The notes under the pieces: model-generated
Told to the model about the DNA's origin: nothing
What the model saw: only the letters and a program-made list of their open reading frames with translations
Databases searched by the model: none
NCBI RefSeq assembly: GCF_932526225.1
Contig: NC_064037.1
Coordinates: 12,570,203 to 12,634,202 of the forward strand
From: Nematostella vectensis
Taxonomy: Eukaryota; Cnidaria; Anthozoa; Actiniaria; Edwardsiidae
DNA length: 64,000 bases
Direction: 5' to 3'
Translations under genes and position numbers: made by a program
Shown here: positions 1-22,339 of the stretch, one piece after another
Position numbering within the stretch: the first letter of the stretch is position 1
Layout: every line of letters starts with the position of its first letter

Positions 1-830
1 GGGGTCAGTGAGGTGATGGGGGTGAGTGTAGGGGTCAGTGAGGTGATGGCGATGAGTGTAGGTGTCAGTGGGGTGTTGGGGGTGAGTGTAGGGGTCAGTG
101 AGGTGTTGGAGGTGAGTATAGGGGTCAGTGAGGTGTTGGAGGTGAGTGTAGGGGTCAGTGAGGTGTTGGAGGTAACTGTAGGGGTCAGTGAGGTTTTGGA
201 GGTAAGTGTTTTGGGGTCAGTGAGGTGAGTATAGGGGTCAGTGAGGTGATGGGGGTGAGTGGGGTGTGGGGAGGAGTGTAGGGGTCAGTGAGGTGATGGG
301 GGTGAGTGTAGGGGTCAGTGAGGTGTTGGAGGTAAGTGTAGGGGTCAGTGAGGTGTTGAAGGTGAGTGTAGGGGTCAGTGAGGTGATGGGGATGAATGTA
401 GGGGTCAGTGAGGTGAGTGTAGGGGTCAGTGAGGTGCTGAAGGTGAGTGTTGGGGTCGGTGGGGTGTTGGGGGTGAGTGTAGGGGTCAGTGAGGTGATGG
501 CAATGAGTGTAGGTGTCAGTGGGGTGTTGGGGGTGAGTGTAGGGGTCAGTGAGGTGTTGGAGGTGAGTGTAGGGGTCAGTGAGGTGTGGGGGTGAGTGTA
601 GGGGTCAGTGAGGTGATGGGGGTGAGTGTAGGGGTCAGTGAGGTGTTGGAGGTGAGTGTAGGGGTCAATGAGGTGTTGGAGGTGAGTGCAGGGTCAGTGA
701 GGTGAGTATAGGGGTCAATGAGGTGTTGGATGTGAGTGCAGGGGTCAGTGAGGTGAGTGTAGGGGTCAGTGAGGAGGTGGAGGTGAGTGTAGAGGTCAGT
801 GAGTTGTTTATCATTGTTGGAGGTGAGGGA
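1..830 (+). repeat. 30-bp G-rich minisatellite inside the SLC15-type gene's intron
   Basis: About 27 imperfect copies of a 30-bp unit with the core GTGAGTGTAGGGGTCAGTGAG, decaying after about 780. Because 30 is a multiple of three, the array stays open in some frames and yields VGVSEVLEVS-like peptides; I do not regard these as coding. It lies just upstream of the acceptor of the transporter's last exon, so it is probably intronic. Nearly every unit contains GGTGAGT, a strong 5' splice-site consensus. The right edge is gradual. Confidence 0.9.
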
Positions 831-1019
831 TGGGTAGGGTTCAGTGAGATGTTTTCTAGTGTTGAAGTTGAGTGTAAGGGTCAGGGAGGTTTTTTAAAGG
901 AGTATGGGTACTAACTAATGAATATGTATAAGTAGACCATACTAAGACACGTTTTTAATCAAACAAAGCTTGATCCTCCATTTCCCCATAATAACCACGA
1001 GAATGTTTTTTCTCTTTAG

Positions 1020-1330
1020 GTCTAGAGTTTGCATACAGGGAGGCACCGCCCTCAATGCAGAGCTTTGTGATGGGCCTGTTTTTCTTCGTGCAGTCCATAG
1101 GCAGTCTCCTGGGTGCTGCCCTGTACTCTTTTGCGGGTCATGTGCTTCACTGGACTACCGAGAGCTTCTACACTGTCGGCCCTCACCTAGACTGTTACTT
1201 TTTTCTGCTTGGTGCCATCATGCTTGTCAGTTGGTTGGTGTTTGTTGTGGTGTGCATTCGAAGCGGTTTGCCATTTTTTCAGAGAAGCTGGCCATGGGCG
1301 GAGTCCTTCCAGGGCTCCATGTACCAGTGA
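1020..1330 (+). CDS. SLC15-type proton-coupled oligopeptide/peptide-histidine transporter, last exon (partial)
   Basis: The exon follows a pyrimidine-rich tract and AG at 1018-1019. The first two bases complete a split codon, then the reading frame runs LEFAYREAPPSMQS..., ending at TGA 1328-1330 (103 codons plus stop). The motif EFAYxxAPxSMQ followed by a helix beginning MGLFFFVQSIGSLLGAAL is characteristic of the C-terminal transmembrane helices of the POT/SLC15 family; SLC15A3/A4-like proteins are the closest I recognise. A second hydrophobic helix (YFFLLGAIMLVSWLVFVVV) and a short basic/aromatic cytosolic tail follow. These proteins couple proton flow to uptake of di- and tripeptides or histidine, often in endolysosomes. 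The rest of the gene lies to the left of the window, so the exact paralogue is uncertain. Confidence 0.85.
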
Positions 1331-1600
1331 TTTTCAGCCACTTTATCCAATTGGACGGTCAATAGCCACGCTCACATTGATTGAGTCACACCGTGGATAC
1401 ACAGAATACACATGCACATCAGAGTCGATGATATTTTGTATACTGGGTCATGTGGCAGGCGCTAACATCGCCAAGCTGCCAAAATAGAGACCTGAGAAGG
1501 ATAAAATATTTATCATATCATATCATATCATTTTCTAATTAAGGAAATTTTCCTGCTTCTGTAATCCCTTAACACAGAAGAATAAACATACATATAGGTT
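1331..1600 (+). terminator. 3' UTR and poly(A) signal of the SLC15-type gene
   Basis: AATAAA at 1581-1586 lies 251 bases after the stop codon. A short ATATC repeat is at 1511-1531. Nothing else is visible up to the convergent gene's poly(A) signal. Confidence 0.6.
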
Positions 1601-1735
1601 TTTAGAAAGTAAAGATTTATAAATTTAATTTTATGAGACTCTTATCTAACAGAAAATTCGCATGTTTATAGTGTAATGTAGATATAGTGTTATGTTTTAA
1701 CATAAATAAGTAATTCACTATTGTGTTATTGGTTG

Positions 1736-1741
1736 TTTATT
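1736..1741 (-). terminator. poly(A) signal of the BAR-domain gene
   Basis: AATAAA on the minus strand, about 40 bases after the stop codon of the minus-strand gene. The two convergent genes therefore end within about 150 bp of each other. Confidence 0.6.
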
Positions 1742-1780
1742 CATGACTGAATTTGCCTCGGTTTATCACCGAGTTTCCCC

Positions 1781-2527
1781 TCAGTTCAGATGGCTTATGG
1801 ATAGCCTTGATCCGGATGAAGAGTCCGCACATTGTTCTGTAGCATTTGCCTTTTCCTCCTTATCCCTGTTTCCCGTGACATTCATCAAGTGTCGGTATGC
1901 CTTTGTTAACGTCTGCAGCGCGTGCGCGTGAAACTCCATCTCAAGCCGCACAAACTCGCGGAGAATTTTCCCAGTATCCTCTAGTTTTTCCCGCTCAAAT
2001 CTCTCGACCTTTCTTTGAACCATTTTCTTGGAGTGTGCACTGGATATTTTGGCTTGATCTTCGCGCAGTTGAGCCTCGACAAATTTTCTCCTATCCATTG
2101 GAACTCTATTTTTCATCTTTTCCAAATTACACTCTTCGTTCTTGTGCTTGTGAATCAAGTTTTCGCACTCCCGAATTTCACGGTTCAGTTCATTGCACTT
2201 TGTTTCATAGACTCTAAATTCAGTTGCGATTCTTTCATGTATGTTCTGTGAAAGCGCGCCTTTTAGCTTTTGCACAGATGAATAACACTTGGAAAATTTA
2301 TCGATGTGAACTGATACGTCCCTTTCCTCCAGTTCTTCGAATGAGTCCTTGATTTCTTCACAAAGCTTCGCCCCTTGGCTGCCCGACTTTTTGGTAAATG
2401 TGGCATATTTCTGCGTCCGTTTGGCGATTTGCTTGAAGTGGTGATCGACGAGTTTTACTCTTGCCTTGTGACTCCTCACATCTTCGTCTTGTGTTGTTTT
2501 TAGTGACATGTAAAGGCTGGAAAGCAT
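1781..2527 (-). CDS. CIBAR/FAM92-type BAR-domain protein, single exon
   Basis: A 248-residue uninterrupted frame. Almost the whole protein is charged helix. The N-terminal part (VDHHFKQIAKRTQKYATFTKK, about residues 27-47) and the C-terminal block (ERFEREKLEDTGKILREF, then LEMEFHAHALQTLTKAY, about residues 175-215) match the layout of CBY1-interacting BAR proteins (CIBAR1/2, FAM92). That family forms curved dimers that bind membranes and helps Chibby at the ciliary base. An in-frame Met at residue 7 (MSLKTT) is an equally good start. The last 30 residues are low-complexity and Ser-rich. Vertebrate CIBAR genes have several introns, whereas this copy has none, so a retrocopy origin is plausible. 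The frame is intact, which argues for a functional gene. The family call rests on recalled similarity and is moderate to good. Confidence 0.75.
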   Translation of the reverse strand: MLSSLYMSLKTTQDEDVRSHKARVKLVDHHFKQIAKRTQKYATFTKKSGSQGAKLCEEIKDSFEELEERDVSVHIDKFSKCYSSVQKLKGALSQNIHERIATEFRVYETKCNELNREIRECENLIHKHKNEECNLEKMKNRVPMDRRKFVEAQLREDQAKISSAHSKKMVQRKVERFEREKLEDTGKILREFVRLEMEFHAHALQTLTKAYRHLMNVTGNRDKEEKANATEQCADSSSGSRLSISHLN

Positions 2528-3309
2528 GTCTTTTGTGCGCCTGCACTAGGTTGGGTTTTTTTCTGCGTCTCTGTTGTTTTTTGTTGTTATGGCAAAACGC
2601 GTGTTTTGCTGCGCGCGCGCCTGTCTTAACTGCGCTCGTGCTTTTCAGTGTACGTGCACGCGCATACGAAAGGAAATTTGCACGGGTATTAACTTGCGTC
2701 GCGGACAACTTTTTTTGACAAAGCTTTTTACCCCAAGACGGCCTCCGATCTCTCTAATTTTTTCACAGCATGTCGAAAAGGTATTAGGAAAAGGCTTTGA
2801 AAGAGACTAAAGTATTCTAAAGATTGTTTGTACATTTCAAGCTATAAGTATATTATGGAATAGAAAATAAGGCTTTTTCATAATACACTTATGTCTCGAA
2901 ATATACATACAATCTCTTTAGCTTCAATATCGTGTCACACGTACGTTTTTTCTAATGCGACCTGTCTCGCAAATAAAATGTTGCAGGTCGCACGCGCATT
3001 TTTTTTTTTGCGTTTGACACCCCCTTTGCAACCTTGTTTTGCATTTCCCAAAGTCGCACGAAAAGTAGAACGCTCTTCTACTTTCTGCAACAAATTGTTT
3101 CAAGTCATAATGCTAAAATTGTGAAACTTAAATACACACGCCTCTAGCTCCGGGTTCCTGTGTAAAAGAAGCAATATGGGGGGCTGGTGTGAATTGTCAG
3201 CGGTCTTCCCCATGAGAGTAGTCTTCTGATTTCTCGTGTTTCAATGAAAGTTTTCACCTTTTTCCCTCTAAATTTTGTTTGAATCTTTAAAAGAAAATCC
3301 CTAAAAAAG
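2528..3309. promoter_or_regulatory. Head-to-head intergenic region, probable bidirectional promoter
   Basis: About 780 bp separate the start codon of the minus-strand BAR gene from the USP14 start. The segment nearest the BAR gene is CpG/GCGC-rich (about 2605-2665) with CACG and GCGC repeats, and there are two T-rich stretches (2705-2716, 2999-3008). Small frames here have no family resemblance. I found no convincing TATA box. The shared-promoter role is inferred from the divergent arrangement. Confidence 0.4.
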
Positions 3310-16574
<13,265 letters not shown>

Positions 16575-16932
16575 ACCATCAATCGCAAAACTCCCTCCGT
16601 CTCGCAGAGACACCACTGCGCACCTCGCTCTCGCTATTGAAAAGTTTTTGAGGCGGGTTAACTGGCATTTACTATTACACCCTTCTGCTATAATTTATCC
16701 AAAGTGGCATGACGCAAGCTCTAAACAAGCCACAGCAGATGCACCTGGATGTGAAAATAATTTGTGATCAAAGTTAGCTGCTTACCTCCTGCGATGAGGT
16801 TCGCAATAAAATGAAAAAAACTTTTTCAAAGTGCTACTTGTTGATGGGCGGGAAGTCACGGGGTATTTTAAACGGCACTATACTTTGTCATGTTGTTAGT
16901 ACTGTAACTTGTGTGGGTGGTGGTGATGATGA
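16575..16932 (+). terminator. USP14 3' UTR and poly(A) signal
   Basis: AATAAA at 16805-16810, about 230 bases after the USP14 stop. An A-rich AAAAAAC follows. The region then enters GGTGATGAT microsatellite that the SINE interrupted. Confidence 0.65.
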
Positions 16933-16939
16933 TCATGTT

Positions 16940-17353
16940 TATTTTATTTTATTTTATTTATTTATTTATTTATTCTATTTCCACCAGTTATACTGGTGCG
17001 GAAGGCACAACAGAGCTAGGCTCCAATTCAAGTACCCCCTTGAGTGTATTGTTAGTAAGCATTGTAAGCACTGTCACTGGGGGTGGTCACTGCCAGAGGG
17101 TTTATTGCGTCCCCAGTGGTTCTTTTACGTCCCTTCGGTTCAGGTTAATGTAGTGCAGCTTGAAGAGACGGGACCTCCGGTTTAGTGTCCTTATCCGAGA
17201 AGACTGGAAACACGGGAGAATAACTTCAACTCACTTGTGACACAAATTCGAACCAAGGCAGGAACCCGGAAAAATCCCCAGTTTGAGCCAGGATTCGAAC
17301 CTTGGCCACAGCGGTGAGAGGCCGACGCGCTAACACACTTGGCCACCCGTGCT
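16940..17353 (-). mobile_element. tRNA-derived SINE with 7-bp target-site duplication
   Basis: Read on the minus strand, the head (17353 down to about 17285) is tRNA-like: a TGGCCAAGTGTGTTAGCGCG A-box region and the B box GGTTCGAATCC at 17301-17291. A body of about 300 bp without long frames follows, then an (AATA)n/A-rich tail at 16978-16940. TCATGTT occurs directly outside both ends (16933-16939 and 17358-17364) and is a plausible target-site duplication. The family is not identified. The tRNA ancestry is clear at the Pol III boxes but the cloverleaf is not intact. Confidence 0.8.
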
Positions 17354-17364
17354 TCCTTCATGTT

Positions 17365-17695
17365 AATGATAGTGATGGTAATGATGATGACGACAACAAA
17401 GATGATGATGACGACGAAGATGATGATAATGAGGATGATGACGACGATGATGATGATGACGACGACTAAGATAATGATGATGGCGATAATGATGATGACG
17501 ACAACGATGATGACGACGACGGCGATAATGGTGGTGGTAATGATAGTTTTGTGTGTTCTTGATGATGATGATGATGATCTTATTAATAAAGTAATTATGA
17601 TGTTGGTAGTAATAATGATACCAACGATGACCCGATGATGATGTCGATAGCGACGATGAAAACGATAATGATGATGATGGTGATGGCAATGCACC
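17365..17695 (+). repeat. GAT/GAC trinucleotide microsatellite
   Basis: Imperfect (GATGATGACGAC)n over about 330 bp. The same repeat is present left of the SINE (about 16911-16932), so the SINE inserted into it. His- or Val/Ile-rich frames across it are artefacts. Confidence 0.9.
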
Positions 17696-17742
17696 CAAAA
17701 CATTGGTATTCAGTAACTGTGACCTAAAATCTATATTACTGA

Positions 17743-17748
17743 TTTATT
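17743..17748 (-). terminator. poly(A) signal of the F-box gene
   Basis: AATAAA on the minus strand, 70 bases after the stop of the F-box/LRR frame. Confidence 0.55.
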
Positions 17749-17817
17749 ACGATTTAACTTATAAATTACGCACTAAATAAAGTTAAATAAGAACTAATTG
17801 AAGGGCTCTCAAACTGG

Positions 17818-19356
17818 TCAGAAATATAACCTCGCCTTCCACGGATCGTCGTGATCCGTACAGAACCGATCTCCGTACACTACCCGGTCAAAACACCCCG
17901 TGGGGAGGGGGGTAACGACGCGAGGGGTCGGACACATCATCGTGGGCTGGATGAGGCGAATGTTTTCTCGCTTGGCTCGGATCCGCCCTTCTGCAGCCAT
18001 CACGAACATGTCCCTGTTATCCGTAAAGATCGCGATCTTGTTGAGTGCTCGGCACTTGCGCATTAGTCTTGTAAACGCGTTAATCTTCCTGCGATTTTCC
18101 CTGTCTCTAAAGTCCCCAAGTTCAAGCACTTCCAGCTTGCAGCAGCACCTTGCTAAGGCGTTGAGCACGTGCTCCACCTCCATGCCGCGGTCCAAATAAT
18201 CCCGCCTAAAGTTAACGATACCGAAACGCTTTAAATGCGTCAAGTTCTTCAGACACTGCTTGAGTCCATTTACTGTGGCAATGCCTTTGTTTATTCGTAG
18301 AACTTCGAGTCTAGCGCACCGTTCAGTGATAGCGACGAGGTCGTCGTCAGCGCCTTGAGTGGTATCGAGTGCGTCGCGGTCTAGTACTTGTAGTGATGTG
18401 TAACACGTTAACGCACGCAGGATCTGTCTATCTACGCCGAATCCGTAACTGCAGCCGTTAACGTTAAGATAAGTCATGTCTTTGAGTTTAGTAACTACGG
18501 ATAAAACCCCGGTGCTGCTGACTCCCGGGCAGTGAGACAAATCAAGCTCTCTCAGCTCGCTGTGCTGAAAGTTGCATGACTGGAAGGCTTCGTTTGTCAC
18601 CGAAGTGTAAGCGAGGGAAAGTGACTTGAGACGCACACAGCTGCGTATGATGCTTGGCAAACTAGTGCCACTGATACCATAACATCGAACCAAGGTAAGG
18701 TATTCCAGCTTGGGACACGACATTGCAACCACGCCCAAATCCTTGTCGGCCACAGCTAAACAACGCGAGCAGTCAAGCGCTTGTAAGTGAGGCGTGTTCT
18801 CGAAAACCGAAGAGTCAAAATAACCATCCATGCTGCTGTCTAACGCAAGCTTTTCAATGCTTGGCGTGTATCGTATCATTTTCATCACGAAGCCTGCGTT
18901 TTCCTGCAGGTCCCTGGCATCTAGAATCAAAAGCCGCGGAAATCGCGGTCGTCTAAGGCTTCTCATCTTCTGCATCTTGATCGTGTTTCGTCGAAGGTAG
19001 AACTCCTCAAGTTGCTGGCAGTGCTTGGACAAAGCAGTAATGTTTTCAGGGCTGACAGTGCATGTCCACAAGGATAAAATCTTAAGTTGCCTCCCCAAGG
19101 GCTTGCCGATCAGACTTCGTATGTAGTAGTGCCGCAGACCACCAAGACTGACGTCGCGCCAAAGCGAGCCATCAAATGCGATGTCTCTCCATCGCTTGCA
19201 CACTAGCGCAAGTTTACAAAGACTTCGCTGGGAAAGAAATGAGAAAACCTGCAGTAGAACGCTATCTGGTAACCTCTCGATCGAGGGCTTTTCTTGTTTC
19301 TTGCTATCATTTGAAATAATTTCAACCTCATTTTTTTTCTTCTTAATAGAGGACAT
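17818..19356 (-). CDS. F-box/leucine-rich-repeat protein, single exon
   Basis: A 512-residue intact frame. Residues 1-25 are Lys-rich. Residues about 27-72 form a canonical F-box: IERLPDSVLLQVFSFLSQRS followed by CKLALVCKRWRDIAFDGSLW, with the LP, VF.FL, VC..W and LW positions that contact Skp1. From about residue 90 to 460 there are cysteine-containing LRRs of the FBXL type (LKILSLWTCTVS, LEYLTLVRCYGISG, LRELDLSHCPGVSSTGV, MTYLNVNGCSYG, LEVLELGDF). Such proteins are substrate receptors of SCF ubiquitin ligases. The C-terminal 50 residues (TPLPTGCFDRVVYGDRF) look family-specific. I cannot assign a vertebrate FBXL orthologue. It is intronless with its own poly(A) signal. Its ubiquitin role next to USP14 is probably coincidental. 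Confidence 0.9.
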   Translation of the reverse strand: MSSIKKKKNEVEIISNDSKKQEKPSIERLPDSVLLQVFSFLSQRSLCKLALVCKRWRDIAFDGSLWRDVSLGGLRHYYIRSLIGKPLGRQLKILSLWTCTVSPENITALSKHCQQLEEFYLRRNTIKMQKMRSLRRPRFPRLLILDARDLQENAGFVMKMIRYTPSIEKLALDSSMDGYFDSSVFENTPHLQALDCSRCLAVADKDLGVVAMSCPKLEYLTLVRCYGISGTSLPSIIRSCVRLKSLSLAYTSVTNEAFQSCNFQHSELRELDLSHCPGVSSTGVLSVVTKLKDMTYLNVNGCSYGFGVDRQILRALTCYTSLQVLDRDALDTTQGADDDLVAITERCARLEVLRINKGIATVNGLKQCLKNLTHLKRFGIVNFRRDYLDRGMEVEHVLNALARCCCKLEVLELGDFRDRENRRKINAFTRLMRKCRALNKIAIFTDNRDMFVMAAEGRIRAKRENIRLIQPTMMCPTPRVVTPLPTGCFDRVVYGDRFCTDHDDPWKARLYF

Positions 19357-19709
19357 CGTTTTGGATGGATCTTGACGTCTTCTGTCATAATCCCGTCATA
19401 AATGGAGGCGAGTTTCGTCATAAATAGCACGATCTCTTATGGCGCGCTCTGTAGAATGTCCGGTACAGTGATTGTTGCGTTCTTTTAAGAATCAGCATCA
19501 AGCAAATAGTTTCCTCGCGGAAAAAGTTAAAAAAAACCATTGCGTGCGTGTTATTATTTTTTGCATATGTTTAATCACCTTTTAATCAACAAAGTAAAAT
19601 AATGGTTAAAAAAAATTCTAAACGATTGAAGGATTTTCTGCAGAAATATGACGCGCGCTCATACCCTTATCCTATCTCGTAGTAGTGTTGCTTACTAGTA
19701 GTCGGCCTT
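19357..19709 (-). promoter_or_regulatory. Upstream region of the F-box gene
   Basis: No gene visible. A short run of A/T-rich sequence is at about 19515-19625. A promoter is expected here from the position of the F-box start codon, but no core element is convincing. Confidence 0.3.
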
Positions 19710-19940
19710 ATGGACACTGATACACTCAAACGCGCAGAATCAAGATTTATCATCAAGCACAACACCCTGGCGCCAAGCGACCTCCATTTAGATGTGGGAC
19801 TCCCCATGGTTTGAACGCACGCGCAGAGCATCCCCCATGTGCGCATGCGCGCACTGGACCTTGTGTTTGTTTATGTTTACTCGTTATAATTATCCTTTAT
19901 TCCTGATTAAGGCAGCAAAGCCTGAACGTCGAGAACGCCA
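19710..19940 (+). mobile_element. Penelope-like retroelement relic (C-terminal codons plus LTR-like tail)
   Basis: From 19710 the frame LKRAESRFIIKHNTLAP...DLHLDVGL ends at TGA 19812-19814. It resembles the end of the GIY-YIG domain of Penelope-like elements (pattern REAxWIxxLxTLxPxGLN). About 90 bp later comes CCTGATTAAGGCAGCAAAG then CCTGAACGTCGAGAACG, the kind of tail that follows these elements. No reverse transcriptase remains. Identification is from recalled patterns, so moderate. Confidence 0.45.
19900..19940 (+). other. Decayed hammerhead-ribozyme-like motif
   Basis: CTGATTA (19903-19909; canonical core CUGAUGA), a 4-bp stem AGGC/GCCT (19910-19913 with 19920-19923) closing an AGCAAA loop, then GAAC (canonical GAAA) and GTCGAGAACG. 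The order matches minimal type I hammerheads of Penelope-like elements, but two core positions are changed, so it should be inactive. Confidence 0.4.
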
Positions 19941-20288
19941 GCCCAGCGAGATACAGAGAAAAGAGGCCTCTGCTAGCAGAGGGAAGGGCTACCACTTTTA
20001 GTCACCTGAAGAAATATGGTATAGAACCAAGAGAGCATCAGATCTTGCTCTCTTGATAGAACTGAAATGTGACCCAAAAACACTCTGTAACAGATCTGGC
20101 CAGCAGTACAGCCTCGATCAGACTGTTTGACCTTTCACTCTCGCGCACTCTTATCGACTCTCACCGACTCTCGTACACGTTAAACATGTTCAAATTTGAC
20201 ATGAGAGATTAAAAGAGTCGTCGCCGTTCATATTCATGAATAAGAGTTATTGAGAGTATCTATCACAGGTCCCTTGTCACAGGTACGC

Positions 20289-20998
20289 CACTGCGACTAT
20301 CTCGGGATTAAGTGCAATAAATCGCTCCGATGGGGTGATCATTGCACCAAGATCACCTCCAAAGCCAGCAAGACACTAGGGCTACTTAGGCGCACCCTGA
20401 GACCGTGATCCAAAGTCAAAGAGGTAAAAGAGAGAGAGCGTACTTTGCTCTGGTGAGACCATTCCTTGAATACAGGTCTTCCGCCTGGAACCTTTATACT
20501 GACTCCGATGTGAATCGTCTCGAGCAAGTGCAGTGCTGCTCGGTTTGTCTGCCGTTATTATCGCCTAACGACAAGTACTGCCCAGTTAGTTAACACCCAG
20601 GGAAAAATTCGGGTAATAACACACCTAGTCATTCTTGAAAAATAAACCGACATCGTCCGCACAAAAAAATCATGATGCATTGGGGTCACGGTGCGACCAC
20701 CACCTGGTTAATACCCTAGGCTGGCACACCCTTTAAGACAGGACTACGCAACCAGACCATGCTACTCTACAAGTTCGCCAATATCTTATCCATTGCCAAT
20801 CACCAGACGATTTGAAACCCAACAAAAATATCCGAAGGTCTAGAAGACACTCCCGGACCTTTCAGCAGTTGCAGGCCAATGAACTGGCCTTAAACTATTT
20901 GTCTTTTCCAAGAACGTACCTGGAACCTTCTTCCTGACAAAGTAGTGAATGCTGCTAGCCTATCGGCAGTAGCACCTGCAATAAGTCAACTTAGAGGT
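20289..20998 (+). pseudogene. Broken LINE reverse transcriptase, C-terminal part
   Basis: Degenerate, frame-shifted segments in order: YLGIKCNKSLRWGDH...KITSKASKTLGLLRRTLRP then stop (20298-20408); VKERAYFALVRPFLEYRSSAW then NLYTDSDVNRLEQVQ (about 20430-20535); RLRNQTMLLYKFANILSIANH (about 20743-20805); RTWNLLPDKVVNAASLSAVAP (about 20913-20977). This is the standard succession at the 3' end of jockey/CR1/L2-type non-LTR reverse transcriptases (LGL.RR.L, LVRP.LEY.S..W.P, W..LP..VV.A.SL..F). Several stops and frame changes make it dead. Confidence 0.8.
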
Positions 20999-21142
20999 GC
21001 CCAGTCACCTTCGCGGGCTATAGATCAGCGCTGACTGTCCCTATTAGAGAAATCTATTTAGGGAGTACCTATTCTAAGTTCGAAATCAGCAGTTTTCACA
21101 CACAAAAAAACTGAAATTCAGTTGTGTTCAGTGTCTGTCCAT

Positions 21143-21159
21143 GTTTCTGTGGAGGGACG
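21143..21159 (+). pseudogene. tRNA-Asn unit with its interior deleted
   Basis: GTTTCTGTGG joined directly to AGGGACG, the first and last bases of the tRNA, followed by the normal trailer and a TATTTTTT run. The flanks match the array spacer in the opposite orientation. About 57 internal nt are missing. Confidence 0.7.
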
Positions 21160-21249
21160 AAAGGGTATTTTTTGGCATAATTCAAAAGTGCTTCAAAAGT
21201 AATGACGGAAACCATAAAATGCCACGAATTGATTTTAGTGTCTGTCCAA

Positions 21250-21322
21250 GTCTCTGTGGCGCAATCGGTTAGCGAGATCGGCTGTTAACCGAAAGGTGGC
21301 GGTTCAAGCTAACCCAGAGACG
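21250..21322 (+). tRNA. tRNA-Asn(GTT)-like pseudogene, plus strand
   Basis: 73 nt with anticodon loop CTGTTAA. The acceptor stem GTCTCTG/CAGAGAC pairs perfectly (the array copies have a G-T pair there). D-stem and anticodon-stem mismatches (GCGA, ATCGG/CCGAA) and a damaged T-arm make function doubtful. A T8 run follows. Confidence 0.65.
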
Positions 21323-21410
21323 AAATAATTTTTTTTGCATAATTCAAAACTGCTTCAAAAGTAATGACAGAAACCATGTAAGGCATGTAATGGCACGTAT
21401 CCATCCAAGA

Positions 21411-21484
21411 GTCTCTGTGACGCAATCGGTTAGCGCGTTCGGCTGTGAACCGAAAGGCTGGTGGTTCAAGCCCAACCAGGGACG
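21411..21484 (+). tRNA. tRNA of Asn body with His anticodon (GTG), plus strand
   Basis: 74 nt, same body as the array tRNA-Asn. The anticodon loop is CTGTGAA, i.e. GTG instead of GTT. The T-stem GGTGG/CCAAC has one mismatch and position 10 is A (TGACGC for TGGCGC). The terminator is only T4. Probably a pseudogene. Confidence 0.65.
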
Positions 21485-21580
21485 AAAGGGTATTTTCAAG
21501 CATAAATCAAAAGTATGCTGTAAAAGTCAACTTATTCAAAAGTAGTGCCAGAATCTGGAGGAAATTCAGTGTCCGTCCAA

Positions 21581-21600
21581 GTCTCTGCAGCGCGAGGACG
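21581..21600 (+). pseudogene. Second internally deleted tRNA-Asn unit
   Basis: GTCTCTGCAGCGCG joined to AGGACG. The preceding spacer (TTCAGTGTCCGTCCAA) is the array spacer, so this is the last plus-strand fossil of the family. Confidence 0.6.
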
Positions 21601-21604
21601 TGAG

Positions 21605-22335
21605 GATTTTAATAAAAGTAACGGATAAAATAAGTTGGAACAAAATTTCCCCCCTTATTCTTCCACCATATTTTTGGTCAATGTCAAAGGAACGTGAATG
21701 CTCAGAAAATGGTGGGGAAAGAATTCGCTGACAATATTAATTCAGAAAAGTGAAGGCAATCAATCAAGGTGCGACTAAATCCAGGTTGTCAACTTGATAA
21801 AGGTTGATGCTGCAATGACGCAGAGGAAGCAAAAAGGCGTTTCGTTCTGTTCCTTGCGAGAAACGTGAAGCACGAGAAAGATAAGAAAGAGAGGAAGACA
21901 GCAAATAGGACATTAGCGAGGATGTTGATTACGAAGAATGAACGTTTATAGCATCAGACCGTTTAGTTAATAATATTAAATATGGAACATAAGCACCTTT
22001 ATAAAATCTCATATATAGCGGAATCCATAAAAAATGAATAAAGGGTGTATACAGGTTTGCATTGCATAGATAAAACGTGGCTTAATACGTATCCTGGATT
22101 GTGCATACCAAATAACTGCCCCCAAACGGAGAATCGTTGAACCAAGAAGCACATAATTTTAAAGAAGAGACGACCCCAAAGACATCAGTGTCCCCCCTTT
22201 TTAAAATCCATATACTTTCGACGCCCTCCCCCCCCCCCACCCCCTTTAGACTTCGGAAATTTCTCAAGGCCTCCACACAGTATCCTTACGCCCCCCCCCC
22301 CCCCACCCCCCCTCGGGATAATAACTGAACTTTCC
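21605..22335. other. Unannotated stretch with two C-rich tracts
   Basis: No gene, tRNA or known repeat seen. C-rich runs lie at about 22228-22244 and 22291-22311, the latter immediately before the 251-bp satellite. Confidence 0.5.
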
Positions 22336-22339
22336 CTTA

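Noticed and set aside
13-914. Val/Gly/Ser-rich frames in the first 900 bases
   Set aside because: Minisatellite translation; the real transporter exon starts at 1020 after a splice acceptor.
2358-2810. Arg/Ala/Cys-rich frames upstream of the BAR gene
   Set aside because: They overlap the CpG-rich promoter region and the BAR gene in another frame; no recognisable family.
17191-17703. His-rich and Ile/Val-rich antisense frames
   Set aside because: GAT/GAC microsatellite and SINE sequence.
20339-20593. Small intact frames in the LINE remnant as stand-alone genes
   Set aside because: They are pieces of a broken reverse transcriptase whose conserved blocks lie in different frames separated by stops.
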